A stretch of DNA of 64,000 bases from positions 18,289,217 through 18,353,216 of the forward strand of contig NC_083561.1 in NCBI RefSeq assembly GCF_019925205.1, given 5' to 3'. This stretch comes from Metopolophium dirhodum (taxonomy: Eukaryota > Arthropoda > Insecta > Hemiptera > Aphididae). The position numbers and the translations under genes are program-made. This document shows, piece by piece, positions 40,101-55,100 of the stretch. Each line of letters starts with the position of its first letter. The first letter of the stretch is position 1. The notes under the pieces were generated by a model that made no database searches, had not been told where the DNA came from, and saw only the letters and a program-made list of their open reading frames with translations.

Positions 40101-43100
40101 TCATAATAAACTGATAAAGAGTAAAATAATGTCTACACGAATAGTAAAATATATTTCAGTATAATATTCATTCTTAATGTAGACTTTTATGTCATCAAAC
40201 TATCAAAGTATAAATGATTTTGCAGGCGAAACCATTAGATGCTATATTTTAAAAATATGAAATTCTTCAGGAAAGTCACTATAAATTTCAAAATGTAAAG
40301 AAGATCTTTATAAACTATGATAATTAATGATTGTCATAAGTCTAGTTTATCTTACAGCATAGAAAAAACATATGAGTATTAACACTCTTGTTGAGAAACA
40401 AAATGGTTATATTTAAAATATATTTATTGAATAATTAACTTGAAAATTGTGTTCGTTAAACATAATTTCGTAACTTTGTTTTAGCAAAGGTTATGTTAAC
40501 CAAAACATCGTTCTTAGGTTCTCAGGGGCTCTCAAAAAAAAAAAAAAACTGAAAAGTGTTTTTTTATTTTCTTGTGAAAGTCGGAATAATATAAGCATTC
40601 ACGGTGAACGGTCATTATGATAACGGGTGAGAGTCATTTAGGCGGAAAATGTAAACAAACATAGCTGCTGGATATCTGTTTGTTGGTATTGATAGCCAGA
40701 TCGTCAATTAGTTTTGTAAGGTGGGTTATTGTCACTTGTCATCGAGTGTCCGTATCTGAGTGCTTGTCGCTTGTAGCCTGATGTGTTCCTTGAGGAGAGA
40801 TTAAAGTAATGGATGGTATAACATTTGAATTAAATGATATAGTATCATAGTTCACGATAAACCACTCTTTTTTTAGATTCTGAGCGAAGCGATGAATGTA
40901 TTGATTTTACAATGATGTTTGTTTTTTTTTTATTTTTTATTTTTTTTTATTTTTTTTTTTATTTTTGTGCCTGTCATCAACTTTTAGGTCAGTAAAAGTG
41001 CTTGGATTTTCTTCAATAGTAATTTTTCTGATAGGAAAGTTAATCTAGTTGGTACTTTGGGGAGTCAAAAGTAAACATTTCCCAGTAGTTTTCACAAGCG
41101 ACGTGAAAAACAAAAGAAAAATTAAGGAAAAACGGGAATTTTTACGCAAAATCTGTTTTCGAGAAAATCGATTTTGGTTTTCGGTGTAACTCTAAAACAA
41201 ATGACCGTAAGGACATGAAATTTTGACTGAATGTTTATATTAGAATTTTCTATACACCATAAAATTTACAAAATATTTTGACTCATTTTTAACCTGTTTA
41301 CGGCCATTGTCAGGTTTCAATTTTTTTAGTTTTTTTTTTCTATAAATATCAATAAAATGTTATCTGTTGAGTAAAAAAGCTTGAAAATTTAATAGAAGGC
41401 TCCTAGGTTATTGTTTCAAAGGCAGATGAAAAAAATTAAAAATCCTTCGTCACAGTTTTTATTTATAAGCATTTAAAGTTCAAATTTTGACAAAATACGG
41501 AAAAATCACGAAAAATAGCAAATTATTTTGAGTTGAGAATTCATAAAAATTATTCTTTTTAAACCTAAGATTTGAAAATGTAATATAAGATCACTCATAA
41601 GTTTTTCTACCTTTATCAAAAAAAAAAATGTCTAGAAGAAACTTAAATTAAATTTTTATGAGCGTCTGAAATTTATATTTTTACAATATTTGATATTTAC
41701 TCGATTTCTCATGTAACAATTTTCTTATTTTATTGTAATTAAAAAACGAATGACTGTAGATACTTGAAAATTTCACTGAATGTTTATATTAGCATTTTCT
41801 ATACACCATAAAATGTTGAAAATATTTTGACTCTTTTTGAGCTGTTTAGGACATTGTCAGTTCTCAATTTTTTTAGTTTATTTTTTCTATAAATATCAAT
41901 AAATTTTTATTTGTTGCGTAAAAAAGCGTGAAAATTTAATATAAGGCTCCTGATATATCGTTCTAATAGCAGTTGAAAAATATTAAAAATACATAGTCAC
42001 AATTATTTTTTATAAGCATTTAAAGTTCAAATTTTGACAACATTTATCAAATTTATAATTTATTAATTATTTTGTGGTTAAAAATAAATAAATTTTTAAT
42101 TTTTATGGTTAAGGATTGAAAATTTAAAACAAGGCTCCACGTAAACATAATTTCGTAACTTTGTTTTAGCAAAGGTTATGTTAACCAAAACATCGTTCTT
42201 AGGTTCTCAGGGGCTCTCAAAAAAAAAAAAACTGAAAAGTCTTCTTTTATTTTCTTGTGAAAGTCGGAATAATATAAGCATTCGCGGTTAACGGTCATTA
42301 TGATAACGGGCGAGAGTCATTTAGGCGGAAAATGTAAACAAACATAACTGCTGGATATCTGTTTGTTGGTATTGATAGCCAGATCGTCAATTAGTTTTGT
42401 AAGGTGGGTTATTGTCACTTATCATCGAGTGTCCGTATCTGAGCGCTTGTCGCTCTGATCTTTGACTGATGTGTTTCTTGAGGGGAAATTAAAGTATTTT
42501 TTTCGAATACTTTAGACGTAATGGTATTGGCCTATATTTGTGTGATATGCTGTGATTGTTTGATGTTTGGGAATCATAATTAATGTAACAGTATTCCGAA
42601 GTTTTAGAAAATGGAAATATCTAAGGTAAGCCGTGAATAAATTATTTCGTTTAACGATAGCCGGGGCTGTTGGGTTTATAATTGTAGAATTTGGTATGCT
42701 ATCGTATCCCTGGATTTTTGTGGTTGTTTTATTATTTAATATTTCCAATACTTTCTCGGGGGAAGTGAATATATTTATTTTTTTGTGATTCTGTTAAGCT
42801 CCTGGACTGAGAGTCTGACTTGTGGGAGGTCGTTCTCTGGTTTGGCGGTGAACTGGTCTTTCATTGTATCGTTAAAAAGTTGTAAGTTTGAGTTCAGTGC
42901 CGTATGTGCTGGTATTTTGTGTAGCAGGCGGTAATTTATCTTATGCAATGAACGGTTTTAAGTTGAGGTTGCTTGTAAATTTATCCCATGCTGATTGGCA
43001 GTATGGTACCCGTGAGACAGATTGTTTTAATATTATGTGTATGAAACGTTACAATAAAGATAATAAAAGTGGATTTAAAAAAAAATGAGTTTAGCATATT

Positions 43101-46100
43101 TTGGTTCCGACCACATGTATTATGTTCATAAAAATTTTAATTTCACACTATTTAAAGCATAAAACTACTTATTTTGTCAAATATCATAATATTTACTTAC
43201 TTAATTGGACTAGAAAAATAAATAATTGTAATGTTAAAATTAATAGTGAGATTTATAAAATTTTATAACTTAGGTTTCATTATGAATAATCACTATTTAA
43301 AAAAATAATATAGACAATATTTATTTTATAATTTGGTAACGTATTGTTTTTATTTAACTTTTACGGATTGAATTCTAAATAATGGATACCTACATTTACT
43401 GTTACTGGGATCAAACTGATAAATTTATAAAAATATCGGCATAAAATGACGAGAACTAAATTAATCAGTTGTCAATAATAACTAATAAAGTACATGATGC
43501 AAGTAAATGCGGATGATCTGAAATGTCCATATGAAAGGCTGTCTTTTTTAACCATCTAAAAAAAAAGTTTCACAAAGGAAGAGTGATGAGTGTCCTTATA
43601 TAAAATTATGTATGTGTGTATATGTGTTAGTTCTTTTATCTAATATGTACTTTTTGTAGAGCAGAATAACTTCAATCTTCAACTTAGAGGATTTCTTGTA
43701 TGAAACGAAATGTAGTAGGTATTTGGGAAGTAGTTCTCAGTAACTTTTACAATATTCACAATAAACAAAATAATAAGGAGAACCCCGGTTGTTATGCAAA
43801 ACTACATTTCGGTAAAATCAATTAAGACATAGACTATAAATGTTCACCAAATATTTATACTAGCCATATTTTTGTAGCGTAAATATAGCTATTTTAGCTC
43901 TATTTGATCGATTTATAGATATTTAAATTTAATTTACGATTTAAGTAAAATAAAACGTATGTTAATAGGAGAAAAAAGAATGAAATTGTAGCATAAGGTC
44001 CGTCATAAGTTACTGTTTTCAAAAATACACATAATACAATTAGTCGTTTTATAACTATTAACACTACATATTTGAACACAGCATAAATATCACAACATTT
44101 AAAAACTATATTATATATACAATCAATCAAAATATTTAAGACAATTTACAGGTGAAATTACATTATTATTTATAGGTCATTGCATATTATAAATAAATGA
44201 ATAATACGTACTTTTATAATTTGTAGCTAAAATGTTCAATCAATTAAAATATATTATAATATTATAGGTATATTTATACATCATGATTGAAATAAAGAAT
44301 TTAGAGTTCAGTGAAAAAAGACACAAAATTAATTTTTTAAGGGGGTCATATCTCAAGTAAATATTTGTTTTGTAGTTATAATAAAATAACATTAAAAAAT
44401 CAAACACATAGTTTAGATAATTCAAAAATCAAAAGTCAATAACTAATAATTTAATTAAACAACATATTATGTACAGTATGGTTGTCATTAATATTGCCAA
44501 TATTGGTACAATATGTATTCATATACAACATAACTGGGATGAATTTATAACTTTATATAAAATAAATTATTCAACAATGTTAATTAAAAATAACGAATCA
44601 ACTGTGTATAATTAATAAAATCATTCGAAAACTAAAACAATGGTAAATTTCAGTCGATTGATGAGTTTATTCACATGATGAATTTTTTTTTTTTTTTTTA
44701 TTAATATTGAAGCCCTTTAACTATGGCCATAAGCTGTTTGTTTTTTGTTTTTAGGGGAGGGATCTGTAGGTGTAACAAGTGTGTGTGGTTTTGGCAGATT
44801 TTTTAGTGGCAACCGTAAGTATCTGCCCACCCGGTTGGGGGATGGCGGCTCTTCTCTCCGGACACCATGACTTGCCCGAAGAATGGTTGGGGAGCGATTG
44901 TTCGTTACGGTATACGAGTCCTTAATGAACAACTCAACTAAGTGCCAGTGTACAAAAACCTGAGGTGGATAAGTCAAATATGTGCCTTTTCAAACACTGG
45001 TAATTAAATGGACAACTAAAATAAGTGCTGTTTTATTGTACTGTAATAATGTAATATACAATTACAATAAGCTATACTAAATCAATGAAAATTGTATTTA
45101 AAAATGGTGGGTAAGTGGATGTCGCCCTGCTGTACAGTATGTTACAAGTGGGTCACTGTAATGGATGGTGTTAAATTTTAATTCAATGATATAATATCAT
45201 TATATAAGAAAAATGATTCTGAGCGAAAACGGTCAGTCAGCCTATGATATTACCAAGTATATTTGATAATATTATTGTGAATAAAGTAATTTATATATAA
45301 CCTATTTACGTGGAGCCTTGTTTTCAATTTTCAATCCTTAGTTATAAAAGTTGAACATTTTATAAATTTTTAACTACAAAATAATTATTAAATTATAAAT
45401 TTGATAAATTTTGTCAACATTTTGAACTTTAAATGCTTATAAAAAAAATGGTGACTATGTATTTTTAATATTTTTCAACTGCTATTAGAACGATATATCA
45501 GGAGCCTTATATTAAATTTTCACGCTTTTTTACCCAACAAATACAATTTTATTGATATTTATAGAAAAAAAAACTAAAAAAATTGAAAACTGACTATGTC
45601 CGTAAACAGCTCAAAAAGAGTCAAAATATTTTCAAAATGTTATGGTGTATAGAAAATGTTAACATAAACATTCAGCGAAATTTTCAAGTATCTAAAGTCA
45701 TTCGTTTTTTAATTACAATAAAATAAAAAATTGTTACATGAGAAATCGAGTAAATATCAAATGTTGTAAATATATTATATTTCAGACGCTCATAAAAATT
45801 TAATTTAAGTTTCTTGTAGACATTTTTTTTTTTTTGATAAACGAACTTATGGATAATCTTGAATTACATTTTCAAACCTTAGGTTAAAAAGAAAAGTTTT
45901 TATGAATTCTCAGCTCAAAAGAATTTGCTAATTTTCGTGATTTTCCGTATTTTGTCAAGATATGAACTTTAAATGCTTATCAATAAAAACTATGGCTAAG
46001 GATTTTTAATTTTTTTCATCTGCCTTTGAAACAATAACCTAGGAGCCTTCTATTAAATTTTCAAGCTTTTTTAACCAACAAATAAAATTTTATTGATATT

Positions 46101-49100
46101 TATAGAAAAAAAAAACATTTAATTTTTGGCCCCCCAAAGAAATTTTAAAAAAAATTTTAAAATTTAAAAAAAACAGACATCATTGTAAACATTCTTGAAC
46201 ATTCATCGCTTTGCTCAGAATCTAAAATCTATGCTTTCAAAAACTTAGATACTTTACAAGAATTTTAAAATTATAGACCAGAAATAAGTAGAAACTATAA
46301 TTAACTAAAGTATTGCTATTTGGGGTGGTGACTACAATACAACACTAAATACATTAAAAATAATAAACAACAGAATTATAACTAATATTTAAAAAAAAAA
46401 TCTTTTATATTACACATAATATCTGTACAAATAATTAAATGTACTACCAATAAAAAAAACTGTTCTATAAAGCATCAGTAATTAATATTATAAACAATAA
46501 CTGAAATCCTAGTATTGGACATAGTTATAACACATGCCAATTATCAGGTATTGCTGTACCTCTAATGCACAAAAAAATAACACGATCTACTTACTTAATA
46601 TACATTGGACCAAATTTGTAAAATAGGTATCCTACCATTAAACATCAATGAAATCAAACCTTCTATGGATTAAGGATCAGGGATTCTCAAAATAATATCA
46701 TAAATAATAATGATTTTTCGTGAAAATGAGAATTATATTACCTCTTCGGTGGTAAGCGGTCAGAGTTTTAGAAAATGGAAATTTCTGAGGCATGCATTAA
46801 TAAATTATTTAGTCTATCGAAATCAGAGGCTGGTAGATTTTTAAGTGCAGCGTTCGGTATGTCATCGTATCCCGGAGTTTGGATGGATAGAAGATTTTTA
46901 TTATTTCCCATACTGCATTAGGGGAAGTGAATATATTTGATTTTATTGTGCTTCTGTAATTCTGTTAAGATCTTCGACTGAGAGAAAGTCGTTCACAGGG
47001 TTGGCGGTGAACATCATATTTTGTTCTCTCATTGTGTCTGAAAATAGTTCTGGTTTGACATCAGTGGACCAATTGCTGGATTTCTATGTAGCAGGTGATT
47101 TAGCTTATTAAGTTAGTGGTCATGAAATTTAAGAGTGCTTGTAAATTTATCCCATGCTGATTGGCAGTATGGTATCCACCAGACAGACTGTTTTAATATG
47201 TGAATATACCATTAAAATAAACATAATCAAAGTGGATTTAAAAAAAAACAGTGCAGCATCTTTTAAAATACCAATTTTATGTTTCACACAATTTAAATTA
47301 TATAACTACTAATTTAGTAAAACAACATGTTGTTTACGTACTCATTGTCCCTAGAAAAATAAAAAAATATATTGTTTTTGTTAAAAATATAATTTAGGGT
47401 TTATTATGAGTTATCACAATTTAAAAATATTAAGTAGAAAATGTTTTTTATAATTTGGCTAGGTATTTTTTTTTTTTGATTTAACTTAAGGATTGAATTC
47501 TAAATAATGGATAAATTTACTGTTACTGTCAAACATTAATTTATGAATATGTGGTCATAAAATTACAAGAACTAAATTTATCAGTTGTCATCAATAATTA
47601 ATAAAGTGCGTGTAGCGTAAATATAGCTATTTTAGCTCTATTTGTTCGATTTATAGATATTTTAAATTTTATTTACGATGTAAGCAAAATAAAATGCATG
47701 TTACAAATTTATAATGAAAATGTAGTACAAGGTCCGTCATAAGTTAATGTTTTCAAAAAAAACAAAAATACAATAAGACATTATAACCATTTACAATACA
47801 CGCATTTGATTGAATATCATAAAAATTCTCAGCATTTTAAAAATATATTATATCTCTAATAGATCAAAATATTTAAGAAAAGTTACAGTTTAAATTTTTC
47901 ATATTATGTACATTTCATTACATATTACAAATAAATTAATAAAACTTACGAATTTCCGTTTTTTTTCCGGCTAAATGAATATGTTCAAATTATTAAAATA
48001 GAGTAAACTAGATTATACTATTAGATGTATAGGCTTATTTATATATCATGATAAAAGTAAAATCAATATTTCAGGGAAAAAATAGTCGCACATATTTTGA
48101 GAAGATTTTGATTTCACTTAAGTGTTTAAATTTTAAATAATAGATACATTTGCTTTTACTGGGATCAAATAGATACATTCATAAACATGTCGTCATAAAA
48201 TGACAAGAACTTCGTTTATCAGTTTTCAGCAATAGTTAATAAATTGAGTGTTGAAAGCAATACTGGGCATTAACGAGTTAAAAAGTTATTTTAATTTAAA
48301 CTTTTTAACTAAACTTGATACGTTTGGCTTTTCATTAACTTAACTGTTAACTTACTAAATTCCTTTTTTAATAACATGAAATTAATGAATACATTTTTCA
48401 ATTCAAGAAATAAGTTAACTTATTTTATTATTTTTTTAAATTTAATTATATTTGTTCTCAAAAATAATGAAAATACAATGAGTCATTTTTAACCATTTAC
48501 AGTACAAATTCGAACGAATATCATAAATATCACAATCATTTGAAAACTATATTATACCTCTAATCAATTAAAATATTTAAGCCTAGTTACAGGTGAAATG
48601 TCATTATTACATATAATTGCATATTATAAATAAATTAATAATACGTACCGCCAGTTTTTGTAACTAAATGAAAACGTTCAATTAAAATAGATTAAAATGG
48701 ATTATACTATCATAGGCATATTTATATATCATGATTAAAGTAAAAATATATATATTTTCAGCGAAAAATTAGTTACACATAATTTGTTTGTCAAGGGGGT
48801 GATAACTCTAGTGAATATTTATTTTATAGTTATAATAAAATAGCATTAAAATACACAGTTAGGATAATTAAAAAGTCAATAATGAATAATTCAATTAAAA
48901 TTTCGATATGTAATATTATATTAGTACAATATAAATTCATATACAACATATTATTACATAACAGGGATGTATTTAAAACTTAATATAAAATAAATTATTC
49001 AACTATGTTACTTAAAAACAACGAGTCAAATGTCTGTAATTAATAAAAGCATTCGAAAATTCTTGACTATGGTATATTTCAGTCGATTCATGAGTTTATT

Positions 49101-52100
49101 CATTGGCGTTTTAATGATCTAAATAGTATTTAAAATAATATTAAAACCTAAACCAGTTGCAATTACTGTGGAATCTAACTTCACCCATATTGGCACAATA
49201 TAGCAGTAAGCCAGTAAACATTTAACTATTGACGAACAGTTTTTGAAAATACAAAAATGATTGTCTGTAAGTTTGTCCTTTATGCATTCCTAAACGGCTT
49301 GACTGATATTCATGATATTTTTGTATGTGTTTGAGTGGTTCCCTAGAATGATTTAAATTCATGATTTTACCCGATAGGCCCAACTCGAGGAAAAGGTCAA
49401 ACAGGAATTTTGAGATTGACCAATATAAATTGTTACCCTAACCTATAAATGGTTGCAATTAGTTATAGGAATAATAATTAGTATAAATTAGTTTTTTGAA
49501 GTGAAAACTTCTTTAGCGGCGTTGTGCACTTTTTTTGTGATGGGTAAATAATGTTAAGATCGCGTCAGGACGAATGCTTACATTTAGACTAAAATGTTAA
49601 AGAAAAATAAACATACTTCTAGAAGTACGATATCAATTTTGAAAACTAATTTGAATTCAATAACATCTTTTTTATGTTTTGTAGGAAATACTTTTTCATT
49701 TTTTTAACTCGTTGAACCTTTAAAGTACAAGTTCATTTTGAAAAATTAAAATTAATTAATTTGCAACTGTACTACAAAAACTTTACAAAATATCGAAAAT
49801 ATATTTCCTACAAAACACAGAAAAGGAGATATTGAATTTAAATTAGTTTTCAAAATTGAAATCGGACTTCTAGAAGAATGTTAATGTTTTTTCGCTTTTG
49901 GCATTATTCTCTCTCATGTAAGTAGAAATAAATAAATAAATAACTGATTATCTAATTTTTATTTTATTTTCATATGTTGCATTTGTTGATATTTATTACC
50001 ATATTAGATGTTTTATCTAGTAGTCACTTGTTATTGTTAATGTCTAGTGTTCGTTTTTTTTTTTTTTTTTTTTTTTTTATTGGGTAACCCGCGGCAACAT
50101 AGGCCATTGGGTGTGGGGAGGGCACTGTAGGTTTTATATTGGGTAGGTTTGGTAGGTTTTATATTGGGTAGGTTGGTACACGTGTGTGTTGTGTTTGGCA
50201 GAATTTCTAATGGGGCACCCGTAGGTTTCTGCCGTGCCCCGGGGTGGGGGGATGGCGGCACTTGTTCTCCGGACACCGTGACTTGCACGGAGAAAAATGC
50301 CGCCCAGTGGTCGAGGATCGAACTCGGACCGGCTGTGCCGAATCCGTCGCGTTAGACCACTCGGCCACCTCGTCCCCCCAGTGTTCGTTTTGTTCAATTA
50401 CCTACTACTAGCTAAAATTAATTATTGGCGTAAGGGACGATTAGGTCAGGGACTGGAACCGGAACCAAAAGAGCCGGTTCTTGGAGAAAATCTAAGAACC
50501 GGAAACGGAACCGGAATCCATATTTTACAATGCTTAGAACCGGAACTACAATTTAATATATAATAAGTTTTCCGATTCTTTTAGGTTCTATCGGTTCTAA
50601 GAAAAAGTCCTGTATTTCAAATAACTGAACATTTTATTTAAATTGGATTTTGTTGTAATCAAATAATTATTTTTCATAGAAATATTTTTGTTTTGTACAT
50701 AGTAAGATGTGGTATTTTAATATTTTAACTCGAAATAATCGTATTATAGGTACGAACGACTAACGAGACTGATTAATTTACACACATATGGGTTGCATTT
50801 TTCATTGGTAATGTACCGAGAATGTCGACAACAATGATGTGTTTTTCTACAATCTTTCCCAAATATCTACGACTATTACAAAAAATAATATTTATATAGT
50901 TATTTATAACTCTGTCTCACATTCTCAAACACAGTCACAAACTCATACATTAACACATATGAGTAATTTACGACTTATTAATCTTATGGTCATACTGTAA
51001 TTTTATGTTTTGCTTATTAGTTATTAGCAACTTCTAAGACCTAAACTCAGTACACTTGTTCATCAATTAAAATCATTTTCAAAAATTGAATACACTTCTT
51101 AAATTGATAATTTCTTACCTAGTAAAATTATTAAATTAATTTCTGATTTTATTAAAAACTGTTTAATTCTTTAATTACCCACCTAATAATAAATGATTTC
51201 AAAATTATTATATAGCCAGTTTTATTAGTTTTCATTTTCCAGTATAAATTTAAGAAGGAGGTTCAAAAAGTTCTAATAATATCTGGATGAATGTCACAAA
51301 CTAACATTACACTATTTTAAATTAGCAATTAAAAATTAATTTTGCGAACTGAAATAAATTGAGTAAAATTAAAAAGTATTTGGAATGTATTTTAAATACT
51401 TTTTGAATGGATGTATTTGTATTTGTATTTAATTAAAATTTTAAAAGTATCTTTTATAAGACTGGGCCAAGTTATGACTTTATGAGTAAAAAATCTACCT
51501 AATAAGCAATAGGTAATTTTTGAAAAAAATTTAAGAAACGGTACAACCGGGATCGAAACCGGAACCTATCATATTTTTTTTATAAGAACCGAACCGGAAC
51601 CAGAACCGCAAAAGTCATAAAGGTTCCAGTCCCTGGTTTAGGTAAAAAAAAACGTAAATAATAATATATTATACTATACATAATATTAAATACCTACTAA
51701 CTTATGCATTGATTTTTGAAACAGATTTTGAATTATAGATGTAAGTTGATTTTGAAGGGGGGTAAAAATATTCTAGCATATTTACCTACCATTGAATTTT
51801 TATAGTAGATTATTTTTACTCCCCGGGTAAGAATGTGTTTTTAAGGGGGGTAAAAATATCCTAGCATAGGATCGTTTGAAGTTCAAATTAAAGTTTAAAT
51901 ATATCGTTAATTAAATGGTAGGATATTTTTACCCCCCTTAAAAACACGTTATTACCAGGGGGTAAAAGTAATCCGGGGGTATAAATCGCCTGTTACACTT
52001 CAAACGATCCTATGCTAGGATATTTTTACCCCCCTTAAAAACACATTCTTACCGGGGAGGCAAACATAATCTACTATAAAAATTGTCTACTTGATATGCT

Positions 52101-55100
52101 ATAGCACATTGTCCATGATCCACGATGTTAGTAGGATTGCCTACCGGGGTTGCAAAGCTGCACTTACTTTAGAAAGTTACATCCAAAAGGAGTTAAACAA
52201 ACACAACTTTTTTAAGAGTCGAAATTTGTTACGGCCAATGAAGTGCACAAGATCAGCTAGTACATTTATTAAGCAACCACGTGAAGCTACGAAAGTCAAC
52301 CGTCATATTATTTTGTTTATCAATGTGTTGATAACTCTAGTAAATATTTATTTTATTAATTTTAATAGTTCAAAATTTATTTAGTCCATATATTTATGTT
52401 TAATACAACTAGATAGTAGACTTTGCGTTTAAATCGCATGAGACATTTATAAGAATATAATATATACTTAAACCATAATTTGTTTTTTTGTTGTGGTGTA
52501 AAGTCTTAATTTACCATTATTCATTACATAATTATGGCATAGTCATGCATTTCAAGTAGTAATCAATCATATTTTTCCATCTTCCATTTGTCTATCCAAG
52601 TTTCATATACACGTCAAGTCGACTATGTAGATGTTTTATATATTTATTTATTAGACATGTCCGAGATTATCGTTAACAATTCCATCAGATTCAAAGAGGT
52701 ATGCCAGCCATAGTTTTAAAAAAAACATGTGAAGTGATAGACTTGAGACATGCGTGCCAGAATTAGTCGGTACATTTTTCATATAGAAAAGGATTGAACA
52801 ACAAATTTTTCAATGTATTACATTTTAAATATTAAAGTTAACAAAACTGTGAACTGATCGTTATTAGATATTAGAGAATGGATAGGCCATTTATGAATAT
52901 CATATGATGGGAACGGATATGAAATAATAGAGGTCTTATTCTAAACAAATTGATGTATAAGTATATATACATACGTCAAACATATTATGATAAGACTTCT
53001 GCTAGAATGAGAAGCAAAGATAATAATAGTTTGTCTCTCTTCCCCATTCCGACACGCTTCTTTTTGTACTATTATTATAGCCGTGGCCTATCCATTCTTT
53101 AATATCTATGGAACTGATAGAGAGTCACAAAATCTAGTCATTGCTATGCACCGTGTCTGAAGATGATAATTTCAAATAATAAACCTAATATGGTTAATAT
53201 AGAATCACATAAAAAATGTATGTAACAGTTAATCTAATAATTTAGAAGTGAATAATTTAATTTGTTAAAAGTAAAAAAAAATCCAATAAATATAATATAT
53301 AAAATATACTTACTATCATATACTGCAATAAATATATATAATATACCAAAGTTATTTTCTGAGATTTCTAACTGATTAAAAAATGGTGTTGAGAAAGAAA
53401 AAAATTATTTATGTAAATTGATCGTGCATTTTTCATATAATAATCGACTATAAAGATCAATGAAATTAACAACTCAATAAATGTTTCTAACCTTTTATAT
53501 TCACTGGAATATAATTAGAAAAATATATAATATTAATTATTAACCATATTATTTGTCTCTAAAAATAATAAATCGAAGGAACCCAGGAAAAAAGGGTATC
53601 TAGTGTCAAATATTTCCACAACAAATAACTGTTATTTATAATTGGATTATTTTAAAATTAATCATGACTAATTAATTATAACCACATCATGGTAATAAAC
53701 TGATAAAACATCAATAATAAACACCCATATAGTGAAATATAGTATAATATCAATATGGACTTTTAAGTCATCCGAGTATTTTGCATTTCGTTGGCTTTAA
53801 ATCAAAATATGCTGTTTAAAAATATAAAATTATTTGTTTAATTAATTTAAACTACAAACTGTATTATATACTTTTGTAAATTATGATTTTTAATGTTGAA
53901 TTAAAGTGAATTAATTGGAAGAATTTCTTATGACTAATTTTACTCAGTTTACTGTCATTTTCATTATCTTTTAAGGTACCTATTGAATTATTTTTCGCTC
54001 TTTAATTTATTTTTTTAACTTTTTTTTAGCTACTGATTTCGTTCATAAACATTTAAAGTATTCATCGTTTATGTTAATTTTAGTGTATTTTTTAAATATT
54101 TTATTAAACTTTTTTTTTCTTTTTAAATAAAGGCTCAATTTACATGCTTTGTTGTATTCGTTTTTTACTTTATTGATTAGCTACTTGTATAGCCACGCCT
54201 GTTGCATTTTCTAAGACCTCAGTTGTTTATTGCACTGAGTTTAAAGGGCATACTATTCTGCATATCATTATTAACTCCTACTCTTAAAGTGTTTTCCAGG
54301 TGTTCATTCGTTTCGGTATCCGGGTGCCACATCTACTTTTTTCGCATGACACGATCTGCTCCATACTGGGCACACATACTCTCCAGCTGAATATTATAAG
54401 GTAATTTTAATTTTATTTATGTCACATTTGCTCTTAAGTAGACGTAATACCCGCATGTGTTGTCTCAGTTTTACAAGTGCGTAACATAGCAAATTTTACC
54501 CTCAGGAGAACACGTGTAGCTCCGTTAGTATAAAAATTAGAGTGAATTGACCTCATATAAAATCTAAAGGTAAGATTATTATTTAGACAACCTCATGGGT
54601 TTTTTATTATATTATAATTTTAACGCGAGTTATGAGTATTTTAAAATTATTAATTTGTTATATATCTTAAAATAGTAAAATACTCATAACTCTCTTTAAA
54701 ATTAAAATATACTAAAAGCCCGTGAGGTTGCCAAGATAATAATCTTACCTTTAGATTTTATAGGAGGTCAATTCAGTCTATTTTTTTAAATTAACGGAGC
54801 TACACGTATTTTGCTGAGCGTAAAATTTGCTAAGTCACGCACATGTAAGACGTAGTCAGACAACACATGCGGGTATTACGCCCTCTTAAAGTTAGTTCCC
54901 TGTCTAAAGTGTCTCCTGGCCCAGTCCTGGGTTAAGTGGGCGTTTGTATATGTTTAAGTTAGATGCCTCATCACTGTATTTTCAGTTCCTTTCTTGCCTG
55001 TTTATTGTTGAGGTGGAATACACTTACTTACGATTTGGTTGGGTTGGGTTCTACTGAGTTCTACGGTAGTAGGTATTTTCCTATTTATCCAGCACATGAC

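Larger units (their letters stand above)
47260..49255 (-). repeat. Module 2 core: duplicated c-b-a exon units
   Basis: Successive copies of the exon-bearing unit: a (47342 exon), b (47610-47790), c (47950 exon), a remnant (48118-48250, exon lost), b, c (48649 exon), then blocks d, e and f to 49255. Compare 43.2-44.6 kb and 28.1-30.2 kb. Confidence 0.65.

Noticed and set aside
52985..53011. 27-nt segment with good acceptor (TTCTCATTCTAG) and donor (GTATGT) on the minus strand
   Set aside because: It has a TAA in the phase used by all other microexons and lies inside the MITE 52867-53106.
54990..55060. Donor-like ACTTACTTAC (plus) near 55018
   Set aside because: No acceptor gives a frame-preserving exon.
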